A stretch of DNA of 39,817 nt from CAKMMH01 sp927798255 (GTDB taxonomy: Bacteria > Bdellovibrionota_C > UBA2361 > CAKMMH01), in assembly GCA_034180415.1 (NCBI GenBank), contig JAXFOK010000046.1, forward strand, positions 1 through 39,817. Reading direction: 5' to 3'. Numbering within the stretch: position 1 is the first letter of the stretch; each line of letters starts with the position of its first letter. A program made the position numbers and the translations under genes. The notes beneath the pieces were generated by a model, which saw nothing but the letters and a program-made list of their open reading frames with translations, did not search any database and was not told where the DNA came from. This document shows, piece by piece, positions 8,807-17,917 of the stretch.

Positions 8807-10309
8807 TTAATTATCTTGAGAAGTTAATTTTATTAATTCTTGTAAAATTCCTTTTGCGATATCTAACATATAAGAAGATATAGTATTATTATTTTTATCG
8901 GTAAATGACGCATAAAGAACTCCAATACATGTCTCGTGTAACCCAATTGGTATAGCTATACAAGAAGAATCTTTTGGAAATACTAATTCACCAGAAGTTG
9001 TAATTTGTCCATTATAGAAACATTTTGAAGGAACTTTTGCACTTGTTATATCTAGTGGTATAATAATATTTTTAGGTTCAAGATTATCAGTACTATTTCC
9101 TAAAAACATACGTCCTTGAAGTTTGGTTCTTTCGATATCAACAAGTAATAATAAAACTCTATCAAAATTTAATCCCCAAACAAGTGATTCCATAATAGTA
9201 GTAATAATCGACGCAATTGATTCATCGTTTTCAATGCTTTCTTTTATATCTTGTAAATATTTTTGCATTGTAACTTTAGTTTTCTCAGTAACTTTCTCAT
9301 CATTACTTCCATCTAATAATTCATTAGCTTCACAGTTTTTGATAGTAGAGGATGAATTTTTTGCCTCAGAAAGCTCATCTAATTTTTCAATAGGTGGTAG
9401 TTCAATTTGCATTGTTTGACAATGGTTAGGAAATTCTTTTGAAAATAATTCAATACAGTCGTATAGTTTATCATTACCTATGTTATATAAATTTGAAATG
9501 TTTTGAACAATTTCGTTTAGTGGAGTATTGTTATATTCCCCTACAATATTACTTGAAATATCTTGTGCAATAAGCAAATTCTTAGTTAAACTTTGACTAC
9601 TATCGAGTGATTCAAATTTAATTTCATTATTTTTGAATTTTAATGCAGTAATAACAGATGCAGTGTAAACAGTAGGCATTTTTAATGTAACCAAGACGTC
9701 TAAACTTATTTCAAGTGGTTCAAAACCAGTTAATTGTTTGATACTTTTATTTAAAGATATATTTTTTTCTAAACTTCTTTGATGCGCATTTTCAAAAAGT
9801 TTTGGAAAATAATAAGCAGTTAACATTAATCCTATTTCTGAAAAAGTCCCCACAAGATAACCAGATTCTTCATTTTTAGCTTTATTAGTAGTCTCTGATG
9901 AGTTAAGAATACTAGTTAGAATAGAGGTAGAGATTAATCTTTCTAAAGCTAATGCAAAAGGTCCACCTTTTCTTGCAGTAGGCACCAATTTTTGAAGTAA
10001 TGTAAAGTTAGAACAAAGCTCAGCTAGTTGTTTGGTTCCTATATGCATTACAGCTTGGCTTATCGTAGTTATTTGTGTCCCCCTTTGAAAGAAAGCACTA
10101 TTTACAAAATTTAAAATTTTTGTACTTAAAGAAGGGTCTCTTAAGATTAGCTCTGACATTTTATTTGCAGGCGTGTTTGGATTTGATGCAAGCACTCTTA
10201 ATTCGTTTACGGTTTTAGCACATGCTGGAAAATCACCATTTAACAATAATGCCTTTCTTAATTTTTCAATAAATTGCTCACTTGTTATGCTCACTGTATT
10301 ATCTGCCAT
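8807..10309 (-). CDS. HDOD-domain protein with C-terminal GAF domain
   Basis: A 500-residue cytoplasmic signalling protein. Residues about 15-225 form an HDOD domain (SELILRDPSLSTKILNFVNS, then TTISQAVMHIGTKQL), an HD-like all-helical regulatory fold usually without phosphohydrolase activity. A low-complexity, charged linker (about 300-345) leads to a GAF-like domain (about 350-495, NFDRVLLLLVDIERTKLQG and IAIPIGLHETCIGVLYASF). It is the last gene of a three-gene operon, 22 bases after the histidine kinase. HDOD proteins commonly feed into motility, pilus or cyclic-di-GMP control; that function here is inference. No obvious ribosome site precedes its start, so translation may be coupled to the kinase gene. 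Confidence 0.88.
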   Translation of the reverse strand: MADNTVSITSEQFIEKLRKALLLNGDFPACAKTVNELRVLASNPNTPANKMSELILRDPSLSTKILNFVNSAFFQRGTQITTISQAVMHIGTKQLAELCSNFTLLQKLVPTARKGGPFALALERLISTSILTSILNSSETTNKAKNEESGYLVGTFSEIGLMLTAYYFPKLFENAHQRSLEKNISLNKSIKQLTGFEPLEISLDVLVTLKMPTVYTASVITALKFKNNEIKFESLDSSQSLTKNLLIAQDISSNIVGEYNNTPLNEIVQNISNLYNIGNDKLYDCIELFSKEFPNHCQTMQIELPPIEKLDELSEAKNSSSTIKNCEANELLDGSNDEKVTEKTKVTMQKYLQDIKESIENDESIASIITTIMESLVWGLNFDRVLLLLVDIERTKLQGRMFLGNSTDNLEPKNIIIPLDITSAKVPSKCFYNGQITTSGELVFPKDSSCIAIPIGLHETCIGVLYASFTDKNNNTISSYMLDIAKGILQELIKLTSQDN

Positions 10310-10331
10310 GTTTATTTTACTAAAATTAAAA

Positions 10332-12074
10332 TTAATTTAATGCCCTATTAAGAGTCAATTGTCTTATAGTATTTATAAGATTAATTGGCTTAAAAGGTTT
10401 AGCTATAAAAGATGATGCACCTGCTTGCATTGCAGAAGATTTATTTTCCTCAAAAGCTGATGCGCTTACAACAATAACTGGGATTTTAGACAACTCCGAA
10501 TTTAAATTCTTTAATTGTCTAATAAAACTAATTCCATTTTCTTCATCGATTTTTACATCACATAATATTAAATCGATATTTAAATCATCAATTTCTTCTA
10601 AAAGGTTTTTATAGGTACTTCTTGTGTATGTTTTAGCATCTGCAATGTTTAAAACATTTTCTATAATTTTACAAGAATCTTCATCTTTGTCTATAATCAT
10701 AATAGACAAGCCGTTTAATTTTGAAACAAATGAATCTTTGGTAATAATCTCAGTTTCTGCTTTTTTATTAGTAGAAATTGGAGCTGAGAAATAAAAAGTT
10801 GACCCCTGTCCTTTAACACTTGTTACTCCTATTTCGCCTTTATTAAGGATTACAAGTTTTCTTGTTAAATTTAGTCCTATACCAGTTCCAACCTGACTTT
10901 TACTATATTCATCTGTTCCTCGTTCAAATCTTTCAAATACTGTTTTTAATTTTTCTTCCGGAATTCCTATACCCGTATCTTGTATTGAAACTTTTATTGC
11001 TTCTCCTGTATTTTCTAATAATACATGGACCGTCCCATTAGGTTCTGTATATTTTATAGCATTTGATAGAAGATTAACCATTATTTGTTTAAAGTGCTTT
11101 TTATCAAAATATATAGAAATATTTTGAAGTTCTTCATCAAAAGTTGGAGGATATAAACTTATATTTTTTTGTTTTGCGGTTTGCTTAACAAGATTTATCG
11201 ATTCTTCAATCATAGATTTTAAACTTAAATCTTCCGGATTTGATACTTCTTTTCCTGATTCAATTCTTGCAAGATTTAATACATCATCTATTAAAATTTT
11301 TAAATGGTCGCTTGATTTACAAATAGCTTCTATAGCATCTTTCTGGTCTTTATCGAGCTCTCCTAAAATACCATCGTTTAAAATGTTTGCATAACCTACA
11401 ATTGCAGTTAGTGGGGTTCTAAGCTCATGGCTCATATTTGCTAAAAATCTTGATTTTGCGATGTTAGCTTCTTCTGCTTTAACAGTTTGGATTTCTAATG
11501 CTTTTGTCCTATTTTGTACAAGCTCCTCAAGTTTACTAGTATATTTTGCAATTTTTTCTTTATTCTTAGCATTGTTTATAGCCACAGTTGATGCACGTAC
11601 AAATTCATCAAATCTTAATAGTTCCTCTTCATTCATTGAATATTTATTTTTGTAGCCTAAAAGAAATATTCCTAAAGGATCTCCTTTAACTTCAAGCATG
11701 CAACATTCAATTGATATTATGTTTAGATCTTTAAATATTGATAACTCATCTTCGTATTTTAGTTCATTTATTGTAAAGTGTCCTCCGATATTTAATAGTT
11801 GATATAAAAATTTACTATCACCTTTTTTAATTGTTTCTGGTAAAAGTCTTGGTGAACAACCGTAAGCATCTATAACATCAAATTCATTGTTATCATTTAA
11901 AAGTAATCCTAATGCTAAGTCTGGAGAAAAACGAAAAGCACATTCATTAATTAAATTTTTAAAGATTTTGTTTAAAGATGTATTTGTGGCAATCAATCTA
12001 TTAATTTCATCTAATAGATGTAGTCTATCATTAAGCTCAGATATCTGTTTTTGAAGTCCTTGTTCGTCTGACAT
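10332..12074 (-). CDS. Cytoplasmic hybrid sensor histidine kinase (GAF-HisKA-HATPase-REC)
   Basis: A 580-residue kinase with no membrane segment. A GAF-like input domain (about 20-170) and a coiled coil (about 175-210) precede the HisKA phosphoacceptor H216 in FLANMSHELRTPL. The ATPase has its N-box (NLLSNAIKY, N334/N338), G1 (DTGIGIPEE, D366) and G2 (GTGIGLNL). A C-terminal receiver domain has acidic residues near 472-475, phosphoacceptor D506 (ILCDVKID) and K559 (AKPF). It should sense a cytoplasmic signal, autophosphorylate, and pass phosphate to its own receiver. No separate output regulator lies nearby, so the HDOD-GAF protein encoded 22 bases downstream is the best partner candidate (inference). 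Confidence 0.93.
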   Translation of the reverse strand: MSDEQGLQKQISELNDRLHLLDEINRLIATNTSLNKIFKNLINECAFRFSPDLALGLLLNDNNEFDVIDAYGCSPRLLPETIKKGDSKFLYQLLNIGGHFTINELKYEDELSIFKDLNIISIECCMLEVKGDPLGIFLLGYKNKYSMNEEELLRFDEFVRASTVAINNAKNKEKIAKYTSKLEELVQNRTKALEIQTVKAEEANIAKSRFLANMSHELRTPLTAIVGYANILNDGILGELDKDQKDAIEAICKSSDHLKILIDDVLNLARIESGKEVSNPEDLSLKSMIEESINLVKQTAKQKNISLYPPTFDEELQNISIYFDKKHFKQIMVNLLSNAIKYTEPNGTVHVLLENTGEAIKVSIQDTGIGIPEEKLKTVFERFERGTDEYSKSQVGTGIGLNLTRKLVILNKGEIGVTSVKGQGSTFYFSAPISTNKKAETEIITKDSFVSKLNGLSIMIIDKDEDSCKIIENVLNIADAKTYTRSTYKNLLEEIDDLNIDLILCDVKIDEENGISFIRQLKNLNSELSKIPVIVVSASAFEENKSSAMQAGASSFIAKPFKPINLINTIRQLTLNRALN

Positions 12075-12098
12075 ATTAATTTATAGTTTTTTAAATAA

Positions 12099-12431
12099 TT
12101 AGTTTATGTATTTAATTTTATTATCAGCAATAACTTCTAATTTATTTTGAACTTGTTTAAAAATTTTAAAGTTTGTAGTTTCAAGAAGTACTTGATACCT
12201 ATTTTTTAAGTTATCGTATTCTTTTTGTAAAAACATTTTATCTGATAATGTTAAGTTTTTTCTGCTTAGGTTTACGATAACTTCTTTCATAGAACTAATA
12301 AGAAGTTTTAGCTCTTGAATATTTTTGGCACAAGAATTATGTTCCTTCATATCCTCTAAGAGTCCTAATCTTTCTAGTGCACTTCTAAACTCTGGATTCC
12401 TTAAATCGTATTTTACAAATTTTTTACTCAT
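12099..12431 (-). CDS. Small coiled-coil protein, first gene of the kinase/HDOD operon
   Basis: A 110-residue soluble, mostly helical protein I do not recognise. From about residue 30 onward it is rich in charged and leucine heptads (QELKLLISSMKEVIVNL), suggesting a coiled coil. There is no signal peptide or membrane segment. AAGGT lies upstream of the ATG. It precedes the kinase by 24 bases on the same strand, so it is probably co-transcribed and could be an adaptor or sensor partner (inference from position only). Confidence 0.7.
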   Translation of the reverse strand: MSKKFVKYDLRNPEFRSALERLGLLEDMKEHNSCAKNIQELKLLISSMKEVIVNLSRKNLTLSDKMFLQKEYDNLKNRYQVLLETTNFKIFKQVQNKLEVIADNKIKYIN

Positions 12432-12598
12432 ATTTATAACCTTTTAAAATTTAAAGAATATCTTCTTTGAAATATATGATGTAAATAGTGTCAAGAAGGA
12501 TTCCTGATATTAGCAGATTTTTAGAAAGTAATATTTAATCAGTGTATCTTTGAAAAATTTTGATACCACTTTTGAATAAAATGCATCAAAGGTTAATG

Positions 12599-12615
12599 AG
12601 AATAAAATTTATTCT
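12599..12615. promoter_or_regulatory. 17-bp A+T palindrome upstream of the pilin gene
   Basis: AGAATAAA-A-TTTATTCT is a perfect palindrome lying about 42 bases before the pilin start, in the 225-base divergent region shared with the signalling operon. It could be an operator, but perfect A+T palindromes of this size are not rare in so A+T-rich a background. No sigma-54 site (GG-N10-GC) is convincing here. Confidence 0.25.
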
Positions 12616-12656
12616 TATGTTTTAAAATAATTTCTTTATATAAGGAGATCGTAACT

Positions 12657-13037
12657 ATGAGAGAAAAAGGTTTTACGCTAATTGAACTATTAGTTGTTGT
12701 TGCTATTATCGGAATCTTAGCAGCAATTGCTATTCCTCAATTTGCAGAATATCGTGCTAGAGGTTTTGATGCTAGAGCAAAAAGTGATTTAAGAAATGTT
12801 GCAACTGCTGAAGAAGCTTATTTTGTTGATAACGAAACTTATGTTGCTTGCACTCAAGATACTTGTCCTAACATGCTTCCAGGAATCACTTCATTATCAA
12901 GTGGTGTTACTTTAAACATTACTGTTAGTGGTGATGGTTCAAGCTTCACAGGAACAGCTACTCATGCCAAAGGTACTGGTGTTACTTGTAACTGGGATAG
13001 CCAAAATGGTGGCTTAACTGGCTGCACTCAAGGATAA
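12657..13037 (+). CDS. pilA: Type IV pilin (major pilin-like, PilA family)
   Basis: A 126-residue prepilin. The short leader MREKG is followed by FTLIELLVVVAIIGILAAIA, the class III signal cleaved and N-methylated by prepilin peptidase; mature Glu5 is present. The hydrophobic N-terminal helix precedes a small globular head with four cysteines (residues about 62-124), likely two disulfides. The ARSDLRN-type helix and EAYFVDNETYVAC are typical of short GspG/PilA-like pilins. An AAGGAGA ribosome site sits at good spacing. Its G+C content (about 40% where counted) is well above neighbours, consistent with high expression. It is monocistronic, ended by a strong terminator; no pilus assembly genes are in the window. 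A minor pilin or pseudopilin role cannot be excluded. Confidence 0.92.
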   Translation: MREKGFTLIELLVVVAIIGILAAIAIPQFAEYRARGFDARAKSDLRNVATAEEAYFVDNETYVACTQDTCPNMLPGITSLSSGVTLNITVSGDGSSFTGTATHAKGTGVTCNWDSQNGGLTGCTQG

Positions 13038-13083
13038 TAAAAAATGATAAGTAAAAAGGTTTTTTAAGATTCCTTTTATATTT

Positions 13084-13135
13084 AAAAGCCAAATAATGTT
13101 TTCTTAAGGGAAAAATATGTTTTGGCTTTTTTTTT
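13084..13135 (+). terminator. Rho-independent terminator after the pilin gene
   Basis: AAAAGCCAAA (13084-13093) pairs with TTTGGCTTTT (13121-13130). An inner TTTTC/GAAAA stem extends the hairpin, and nine consecutive T's finish at 13135. Confidence 0.85.
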
Positions 13136-13323
13136 ATCACTAACATCTAAATTTTAAAGCCAACTAGCTAAAATCTGTAATGAAAAAGTTATCTATTGGA
13201 TGTTTTAAAACATTATTTTACTTTTTTATTCTATGTCTATATAGCAAAATTCTTGTAATTGTTATAAATTAGGTTAGTTAAAAATTATAAATTTTTTAGT
13301 CATAACATTGGAGTTTTTTATCT

Positions 13324-13878
13324 ATGTTTAAGAATCGAAACAGAGTTGGTGTATTTTCTTTTATGGTAATTATTTTAATAATATCATTTTCTCAAAATGC
13401 TTTTGCGCAGAAGCAAACAATGGGCTTAATTGAAAAGGCAAAAATTTATCCAAAAGGTTTAATACTTGATGCTAAATTAGATACTGGGGCTGATTCTTGT
13501 TCACTTCACGCAAGTAATATTAAGGAATTCGAAAAAGATGGAAAAGAGTTCGTAAAATTTACTATAATTGATAGGTATGGGAAAAAACAAGAAGTTGAAA
13601 AAGAAGTTGTAAGACATGTAAGAATTAAAAGATTAGGTGGGGAATCCCAGGTTAGAAAAATGATTTATATAGGACTTTGTTTAGGCGGTGTTTATAAAAT
13701 TGCGGAAGTTTCACTTGTTAATAGAGAAAAATTTAATTATGAGATGCTTATAGGAAGAAGATTCTTAGCTGGGGATTTTATAGTTGACCCTTCTGTTACA
13801 TATACACAGGACCCAACTTGCGATGAAGAAGAAGATAATAAGGCAGATATTAAAAAAGAAAATAAAGATAATAAATAA
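13324..13878 (+). CDS. Exported retropepsin-like aspartic protease (RimK-associated 'ATP-dependent zinc protease' family)
   Basis: A 184-residue protein with an N-terminal signal peptide ending near AFA-QK (residue 28), so it is likely periplasmic. The core motif LDTGADSCSLHA (about residues 55-66) is the DTGA active site of the pepsin/retropepsin-like family usually annotated as a putative ATP-dependent zinc protease. The later IGRRFLAGDFIVDP is also characteristic. The C terminus is a short acidic/lysine tail. The gene heads a cluster with the transglutaminase-7TM and ATP-grasp genes, an association seen in other bacteria. It probably trims or processes whatever the ligase makes or modifies, which is inference from family context. 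Confidence 0.86.
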   Translation: MFKNRNRVGVFSFMVIILIISFSQNAFAQKQTMGLIEKAKIYPKGLILDAKLDTGADSCSLHASNIKEFEKDGKEFVKFTIIDRYGKKQEVEKEVVRHVRIKRLGGESQVRKMIYIGLCLGGVYKIAEVSLVNREKFNYEMLIGRRFLAGDFIVDPSVTYTQDPTCDEEEDNKADIKKENKDNK

Positions 13879-13961
13879 AAATAAAATTATTTAGTTACTT
13901 ATAATATTAATATGTTTTTTAATTGTATTGTTTAAAAATTTTTTAAGGGTTTTCTAGAAAA

Positions 13962-15494
13962 ATGAAAACAAATTCTAATAAACATTATAAATTAGCACTA
14001 ATTATATTTGTTCCAAGTTTTTTATTCTTTTTGTTTAAGGTAGTGTTTTTAAATTTTCCATTATTTCCGAATAATGATGCTGTGTCATACACAATTGAAG
14101 CAAAATTATCATTTAAACCAAAATATAAAACTCCTATTAAAATTAGAATGTATTTACCTCAATCGAAAGATTCCTTTGTAATTACAGATGAGAATTTCTT
14201 AAAAAAAGGCGCTTATGGTGAATCAATAAATCAAGCAGGTGACAATAGAACAATAAATTGGACAAAGAGTGAGGCAAGTGGTGAGCAATTTTTCTTCTAC
14301 AGAGCTGTCGTTCAGGAAAGTTCTTCATATTCAAATAATAAAGAAGATAAAGCACCTTCTCTTGCAATTAACGAGTTTATTGGCTCACAGGTACTTGCAG
14401 CAAACACTTTAATAGAACATGCAAAATCTCGTTCTGCTGACCTTGAATCATTTATTCATGAAATAATAAAAGTTATTCTTGATAATACATACGAGCAGGA
14501 GCTTAATCATCTTTTAGAGGGAGATAAGTCAGACTTAAAAAAGACAGAGCTTGCGGTTTCTCTTCTTAATATGGCACAAATTCCAGCCCGTATAGTTCAT
14601 GGCGTTGAGTTAAAATCAGATGCAAGAGATGTTAAACTTGAGCATTGGTTTGAAGTGTTTGGAAAAAATAGGATAACTAGCTATAGAATGAATAGTAGTA
14701 ATTATAAAGTACCTTATAATTTCTTACCATGGTACAGAGGAAAAAATTCTTTGGCTTATATATCTGGAGGTACTGATACTCATGTAGGAATTTTTATTAG
14801 AAAAAATATTGAAAGTGAGATTTCAAATGTAGTATCTGAGGCAAAAATTCAGAATCCTACTCTTTATAAATTTTCACTTTTTAATTTACCACTTGATATG
14901 CAACGTGTGTTTCAGATACTTTTGTTATTTCCACTTGGTGGAATAATAATAGTTATTATTAGAAATATAATAGGAATAAATAGTTTAGGGACTTTTATAC
15001 CAATTCTTATTGCAATTTCATTTAGAGAAACTAAACTTTTTAATGGTCTTTGTTTATTTTCTATAATAATTGCTTTTGGATTAGGAGTGAGGTTCTTTTT
15101 AGATAGATTGAAGTTATTATTAGTCCCAAGACTTACGGTAGTTCTTACAAGTGTGATTATTTTCATTTTAGTTATGAGTATGTTAATGCATAATTTAGGA
15201 TTTGAAAGAAATGTTTCTATTGCATTATTTCCTATGATTATTTTAACAATGGTAATTGAGAGACTTTCTATTATTTGGGAAGAACAAGGTTCAACAAAAG
15301 CGATAAAATTGTGTGCGACAACACTTCTTGTTGCGGCATTTATTTATTTAATAATAACAAATAGTATAGTTACTCATTTAATGTTTGTTTTTCCAGAGCT
15401 TGCGCTTTGTTTCTTAGCGCTTGCATTAAGTTTAGGGCGTTATACTGGTTATAGACTTACAGAGTGCTTTAGGTTTGGTAGCATATTGGAATAA
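13962..15494 (+). CDS. Inactive transglutaminase-like protein fused to a 7-TM domain
   Basis: A 510-residue inner-membrane protein. An N-terminal anchor (about 10-32) is followed by a large extracytoplasmic region containing a degenerate transglutaminase-like domain (about 130-265, with LLNMAQIPARIVHGVEL and LEHWFEVF), then a helical bundle of about seven transmembrane segments (about 310-500). It matches the uncharacterised family described as inactive transglutaminase fused to seven membrane helices. It lies 83 bases after the protease gene and its 3' end abuts the ATP-grasp ligase gene. A role in recognising or exporting a peptide-modified product is inferred from this conserved neighbourhood, not demonstrated. 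Confidence 0.87.
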   Translation: MKTNSNKHYKLALIIFVPSFLFFLFKVVFLNFPLFPNNDAVSYTIEAKLSFKPKYKTPIKIRMYLPQSKDSFVITDENFLKKGAYGESINQAGDNRTINWTKSEASGEQFFFYRAVVQESSSYSNNKEDKAPSLAINEFIGSQVLAANTLIEHAKSRSADLESFIHEIIKVILDNTYEQELNHLLEGDKSDLKKTELAVSLLNMAQIPARIVHGVELKSDARDVKLEHWFEVFGKNRITSYRMNSSNYKVPYNFLPWYRGKNSLAYISGGTDTHVGIFIRKNIESEISNVVSEAKIQNPTLYKFSLFNLPLDMQRVFQILLLFPLGGIIIVIIRNIIGINSLGTFIPILIAISFRETKLFNGLCLFSIIIAFGLGVRFFLDRLKLLLVPRLTVVLTSVIIFILVMSMLMHNLGFERNVSIALFPMIILTMVIERLSIIWEEQGSTKAIKLCATTLLVAAFIYLIITNSIVTHLMFVFPELALCFLALALSLGRYTGYRLTECFRFGSILE

Positions 15495-15516
15495 CTTTTA
15501 TACATTATTAACGAAT

Positions 15517-16473
15517 ATGACAATCGTGAATATTTTTAAACAAATGAAATTATTAAGAGAAAAAGGCGTCCTTGGAATGAATGCAAGGAACGCTGAATAT
15601 GTGCTTCCAAATAATGAAAGACATCTTTATCCATTAGTTGATGACAAGGTAAAAACTAAACAACTTGCTATGGCTAATAATATTCCTGTTCCTAAAATGT
15701 ATTATGTCGTAAAAAGCCCAAGAGAAATAAAAAACGACTTTTTTAATGCATTAAAGCCATATAAAGATTTTGCTATTAAGCCAGCACATGGTCAATGTGG
15801 AGAGGGAATCATAATAGTCACAGATGTCATTAATGAACATTACAAGCTTATTGATGGTACGAGAATGACAAAAGAAGATTTATCTTATGCTGTTTCTACT
15901 ATAATGAGTGGTGTGTATAGTTTAGGAGGGCAGCAAGATGAAGTACTTGTGGAATATCGTATAAAATTTGATCCTGTGTTTGATGAAATTACATTTAGAG
16001 GTGTTCCTGATATAAGAGTAATTACTTATAGAGGAGTTCCTACTATGTCTATGCTTAGACTTCCTACAAGTTATTCAAATGGAAAGGCAAATTTGCATCA
16101 AGACGGAATAGGTGTTGGGGTTAATATTAGCACCGGGAAATCAATGAAAGCAGTGTTTAGAAACCAGATAATCACAATTCATCCAGATACTTTTGTTGAT
16201 ATTCAAGGAATACAAATTCCATATTGGGATAGAATTTTAGAATTAGCGACAAGAAGTTATGATATGACAGGTCTTGTTTATCAAGGGGTTGATATTGTAA
16301 TAGATAAAGATTTGGGTCCTTTAATTTTAGAGCTTAACGCGCGTCCTGGGTTAAATATTCAGATAGCAAATCAGACAGGGATAAGGCCTAGACTTGAACT
16401 TATCGATGAGCATAAAGATGAATTTACATCATTAGAAAGCAGAATTGAATTTGCTAAAAAGAATTTTAGGTAA
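15517..16473 (+). CDS. RimK-related ATP-grasp ligase (alpha-L-glutamate ligase-like)
   Basis: An ATP-grasp amide-bond ligase of about 318 residues. Diagnostic segments are GVLGMNARNAEYV, LYPLVDDKVKTKQLA, the Lys/Gly-rich ATP-binding stretch FAIKPAHGQCGEGII, and the C-terminal metal-binding LILELNARPGLNIQIAN. These match the family annotated as alpha-L-glutamate ligase-like, which should join an amino acid to a peptide or small molecule using ATP. I prefer the ATG at 15517 (22 bases after the previous stop). A TTG at 15475, overlapping the previous gene by 20 bases, is possible; neither has a strong ribosome site. It forms a cluster with the protease and transglutaminase-7TM genes, and maf follows after 3 bases. 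Confidence 0.9.
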   Translation: MTIVNIFKQMKLLREKGVLGMNARNAEYVLPNNERHLYPLVDDKVKTKQLAMANNIPVPKMYYVVKSPREIKNDFFNALKPYKDFAIKPAHGQCGEGIIIVTDVINEHYKLIDGTRMTKEDLSYAVSTIMSGVYSLGGQQDEVLVEYRIKFDPVFDEITFRGVPDIRVITYRGVPTMSMLRLPTSYSNGKANLHQDGIGVGVNISTGKSMKAVFRNQIITIHPDTFVDIQGIQIPYWDRILELATRSYDMTGLVYQGVDIVIDKDLGPLILELNARPGLNIQIANQTGIRPRLELIDEHKDEFTSLESRIEFAKKNFR

Positions 16474-16476
16474 TTT

Positions 16477-17112
16477 ATGTTTAAAAATAATCAAAAAATA
16501 ATACTTGCTTCAAAATCTCCAAGAAGAATAGAATTTTTTAAAATGCTAGGAATTGATGTAGAGGTTTTTTCTGCAAGCATCGATGAAGAACAGTATAGGA
16601 ATTTAGAACCACAAAAAATGGTTCAAGTCCTATCATTAGAAAAAGCAAAGGCATCTCAAGAAAAATATTTTAAAGAAAATAATTTAAACATAGAAAATAG
16701 TGATATTTGGTTTATTGGAGCTGATACTGATGTCGTGTTTAATGGAAAATCTTTAGGAAAGCCAAAAGATAAACAAGATGCATTTAATATTTTAAAAACG
16801 CTTTCAGGTAATACGCATGAAGTTATAAGCTCTTTTTCGCTTATTAATTTAAATAGGAATATACAAAAATCTTTTTTTACATCTACGCTTGTTACATTTA
16901 GTAATCTTTCAGATGAAATAATTAATGCTTATATCGCAACTTGCGAATGTGATGATAAAGCTGGTGCTTATGCGCTTCAAGGAATAAGCTCTGCGTTTAT
17001 TGAATCAATTAATGGTTCATATTCAAGTGTAATTGGGTTAGATGTTAACAAAGTTGTAAATGCATTGTTAAAATATGACATAATAAACATTAAAGAAATG
17101 TTAACTAATTAA
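16477..17112 (+). CDS. maf: Maf-family nucleotide pyrophosphatase
   Basis: A 211-residue soluble enzyme. Family motifs are ASKSPRRIEFFKMLGI (residues 11-26), the central GADTDVVFNGKSLGKPKD, and the C-terminal CDDKAGAYALQGISSAFIES. Maf proteins hydrolyse non-canonical or canonical nucleoside triphosphates and are linked to septum formation; the DKAGAYALQG stretch resembles the dTTP/UTP pyrophosphatase (YhdE) subgroup. The start is fixed by an AGG ribosome site and lies 3 bases after the ligase stop, so it is probably co-transcribed with the cluster. Confidence 0.93.
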   Translation: MFKNNQKIILASKSPRRIEFFKMLGIDVEVFSASIDEEQYRNLEPQKMVQVLSLEKAKASQEKYFKENNLNIENSDIWFIGADTDVVFNGKSLGKPKDKQDAFNILKTLSGNTHEVISSFSLINLNRNIQKSFFTSTLVTFSNLSDEIINAYIATCECDDKAGAYALQGISSAFIESINGSYSSVIGLDVNKVVNALLKYDIINIKEMLTN

Positions 17113-17140
17113 AAAATAGGCGTATTTTATAAAAAAAAAT

Positions 17141-17183
17141 AAGGAAAAAGAAAGGAGAGCTGCTCTTATTAAGCTGCCCTCCT
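17141..17183 (-). terminator. Hairpin terminator between maf and the convergent unknown gene
   Basis: AGGAGAGCTGC (17153-17163) pairs with GCTGCCCTCCT (17173-17183) with two mismatches. Read on the minus strand, the hairpin is followed by a T-rich tract (A's at 17141-17153 on the plus strand), so it best serves the minus-strand gene and may also stop maf transcripts. Confidence 0.7.
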
Positions 17184-17207
17184 AAAAAATGTATAAAAGT
17201 TTTAAAA

Positions 17208-17894
17208 CTACATTATAGCTACAATATATTTCGCAGCTCTTTCACAGTCTTTTATTGTTAATTTGTTATTCTGTGAAGAGTGTGCAATCTTTTTATTTCC
17301 ATTTATGGCAATGTGCATAAGATTACTAACCGTTGGCAAGATGGCTTGTAACCCTTGCTCACCAAAATGCTTAAATGATGTTTCTTCGTCTTTTACACTA
17401 ATAAGTATTTTTTTATTTATCAATGTGACGATCACATTGACAAATGAGTGAGCTTTTACTACATCGCGAAAATCATTCGTTTCGATGCATCCGACACTTG
17501 CACCTTCGTAAATTTTTACGAAATTTGCGTCCTTCATTGCTTCATACTTAATGAATTTATTATATTCTTCATTGATAATTTTTTGCGACTCAGGATCGTC
17601 TTGGCTTTTTAATAATTCATTTAGCAAATCAATGTTTTCAAAGATTGCCTGACTACTTTTTTTCTTATTAAAGTTGGTCATGAAGAAGTATATAACTTTT
17701 GTGTAAATATCCTTCTTATGAAAATAATCAGGTTCTCTTAAGTGAAAACCTACTGATGTAATGAATCTATTTAAACAAGATGTTTTTTTTATGTTTCCGG
17801 ATAAAAGCCTAATCGACAAAACTTTGTCGATTGTTGCATCTCCTATAAGAAGAAACTGCCTGCAATTTTTTCTTGTATTTAGCGAATTTAGCAT
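17208..17894 (-). CDS. Unrecognised cytoplasmic protein
   Basis: A 228-residue protein I do not recognise. It has no signal peptide or membrane helix. It reads as mixed alpha/beta, with a helical middle (residues about 85-125, NKKKSSQAIFENIDLLNELL) and a C-terminal part with KILISVKDEE and LQAILPTVSNLMHIAI. G+C is noticeably higher than in neighbours (about 42% in 17461-17520). It is monocistronic with its own terminator. No ribosome site is visible before the ATG. Two short overlapping palindromes lie just upstream. Confidence 0.72.
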   Translation of the reverse strand: MLNSLNTRKNCRQFLLIGDATIDKVLSIRLLSGNIKKTSCLNRFITSVGFHLREPDYFHKKDIYTKVIYFFMTNFNKKKSSQAIFENIDLLNELLKSQDDPESQKIINEEYNKFIKYEAMKDANFVKIYEGASVGCIETNDFRDVVKAHSFVNVIVTLINKKILISVKDEETSFKHFGEQGLQAILPTVSNLMHIAINGNKKIAHSSQNNKLTIKDCERAAKYIVAIM

Positions 17895-17917
17895 TTGACC
17901 GTTTTGTTTATTTTCAT

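Noticed and set aside
12432..12656. Sigma-54 promoter for the pilin gene
   Set aside because: No TGGCAC-N5-TTGC-like pair is present on the plus strand; the region is too A+T-rich to assign other promoters with confidence.
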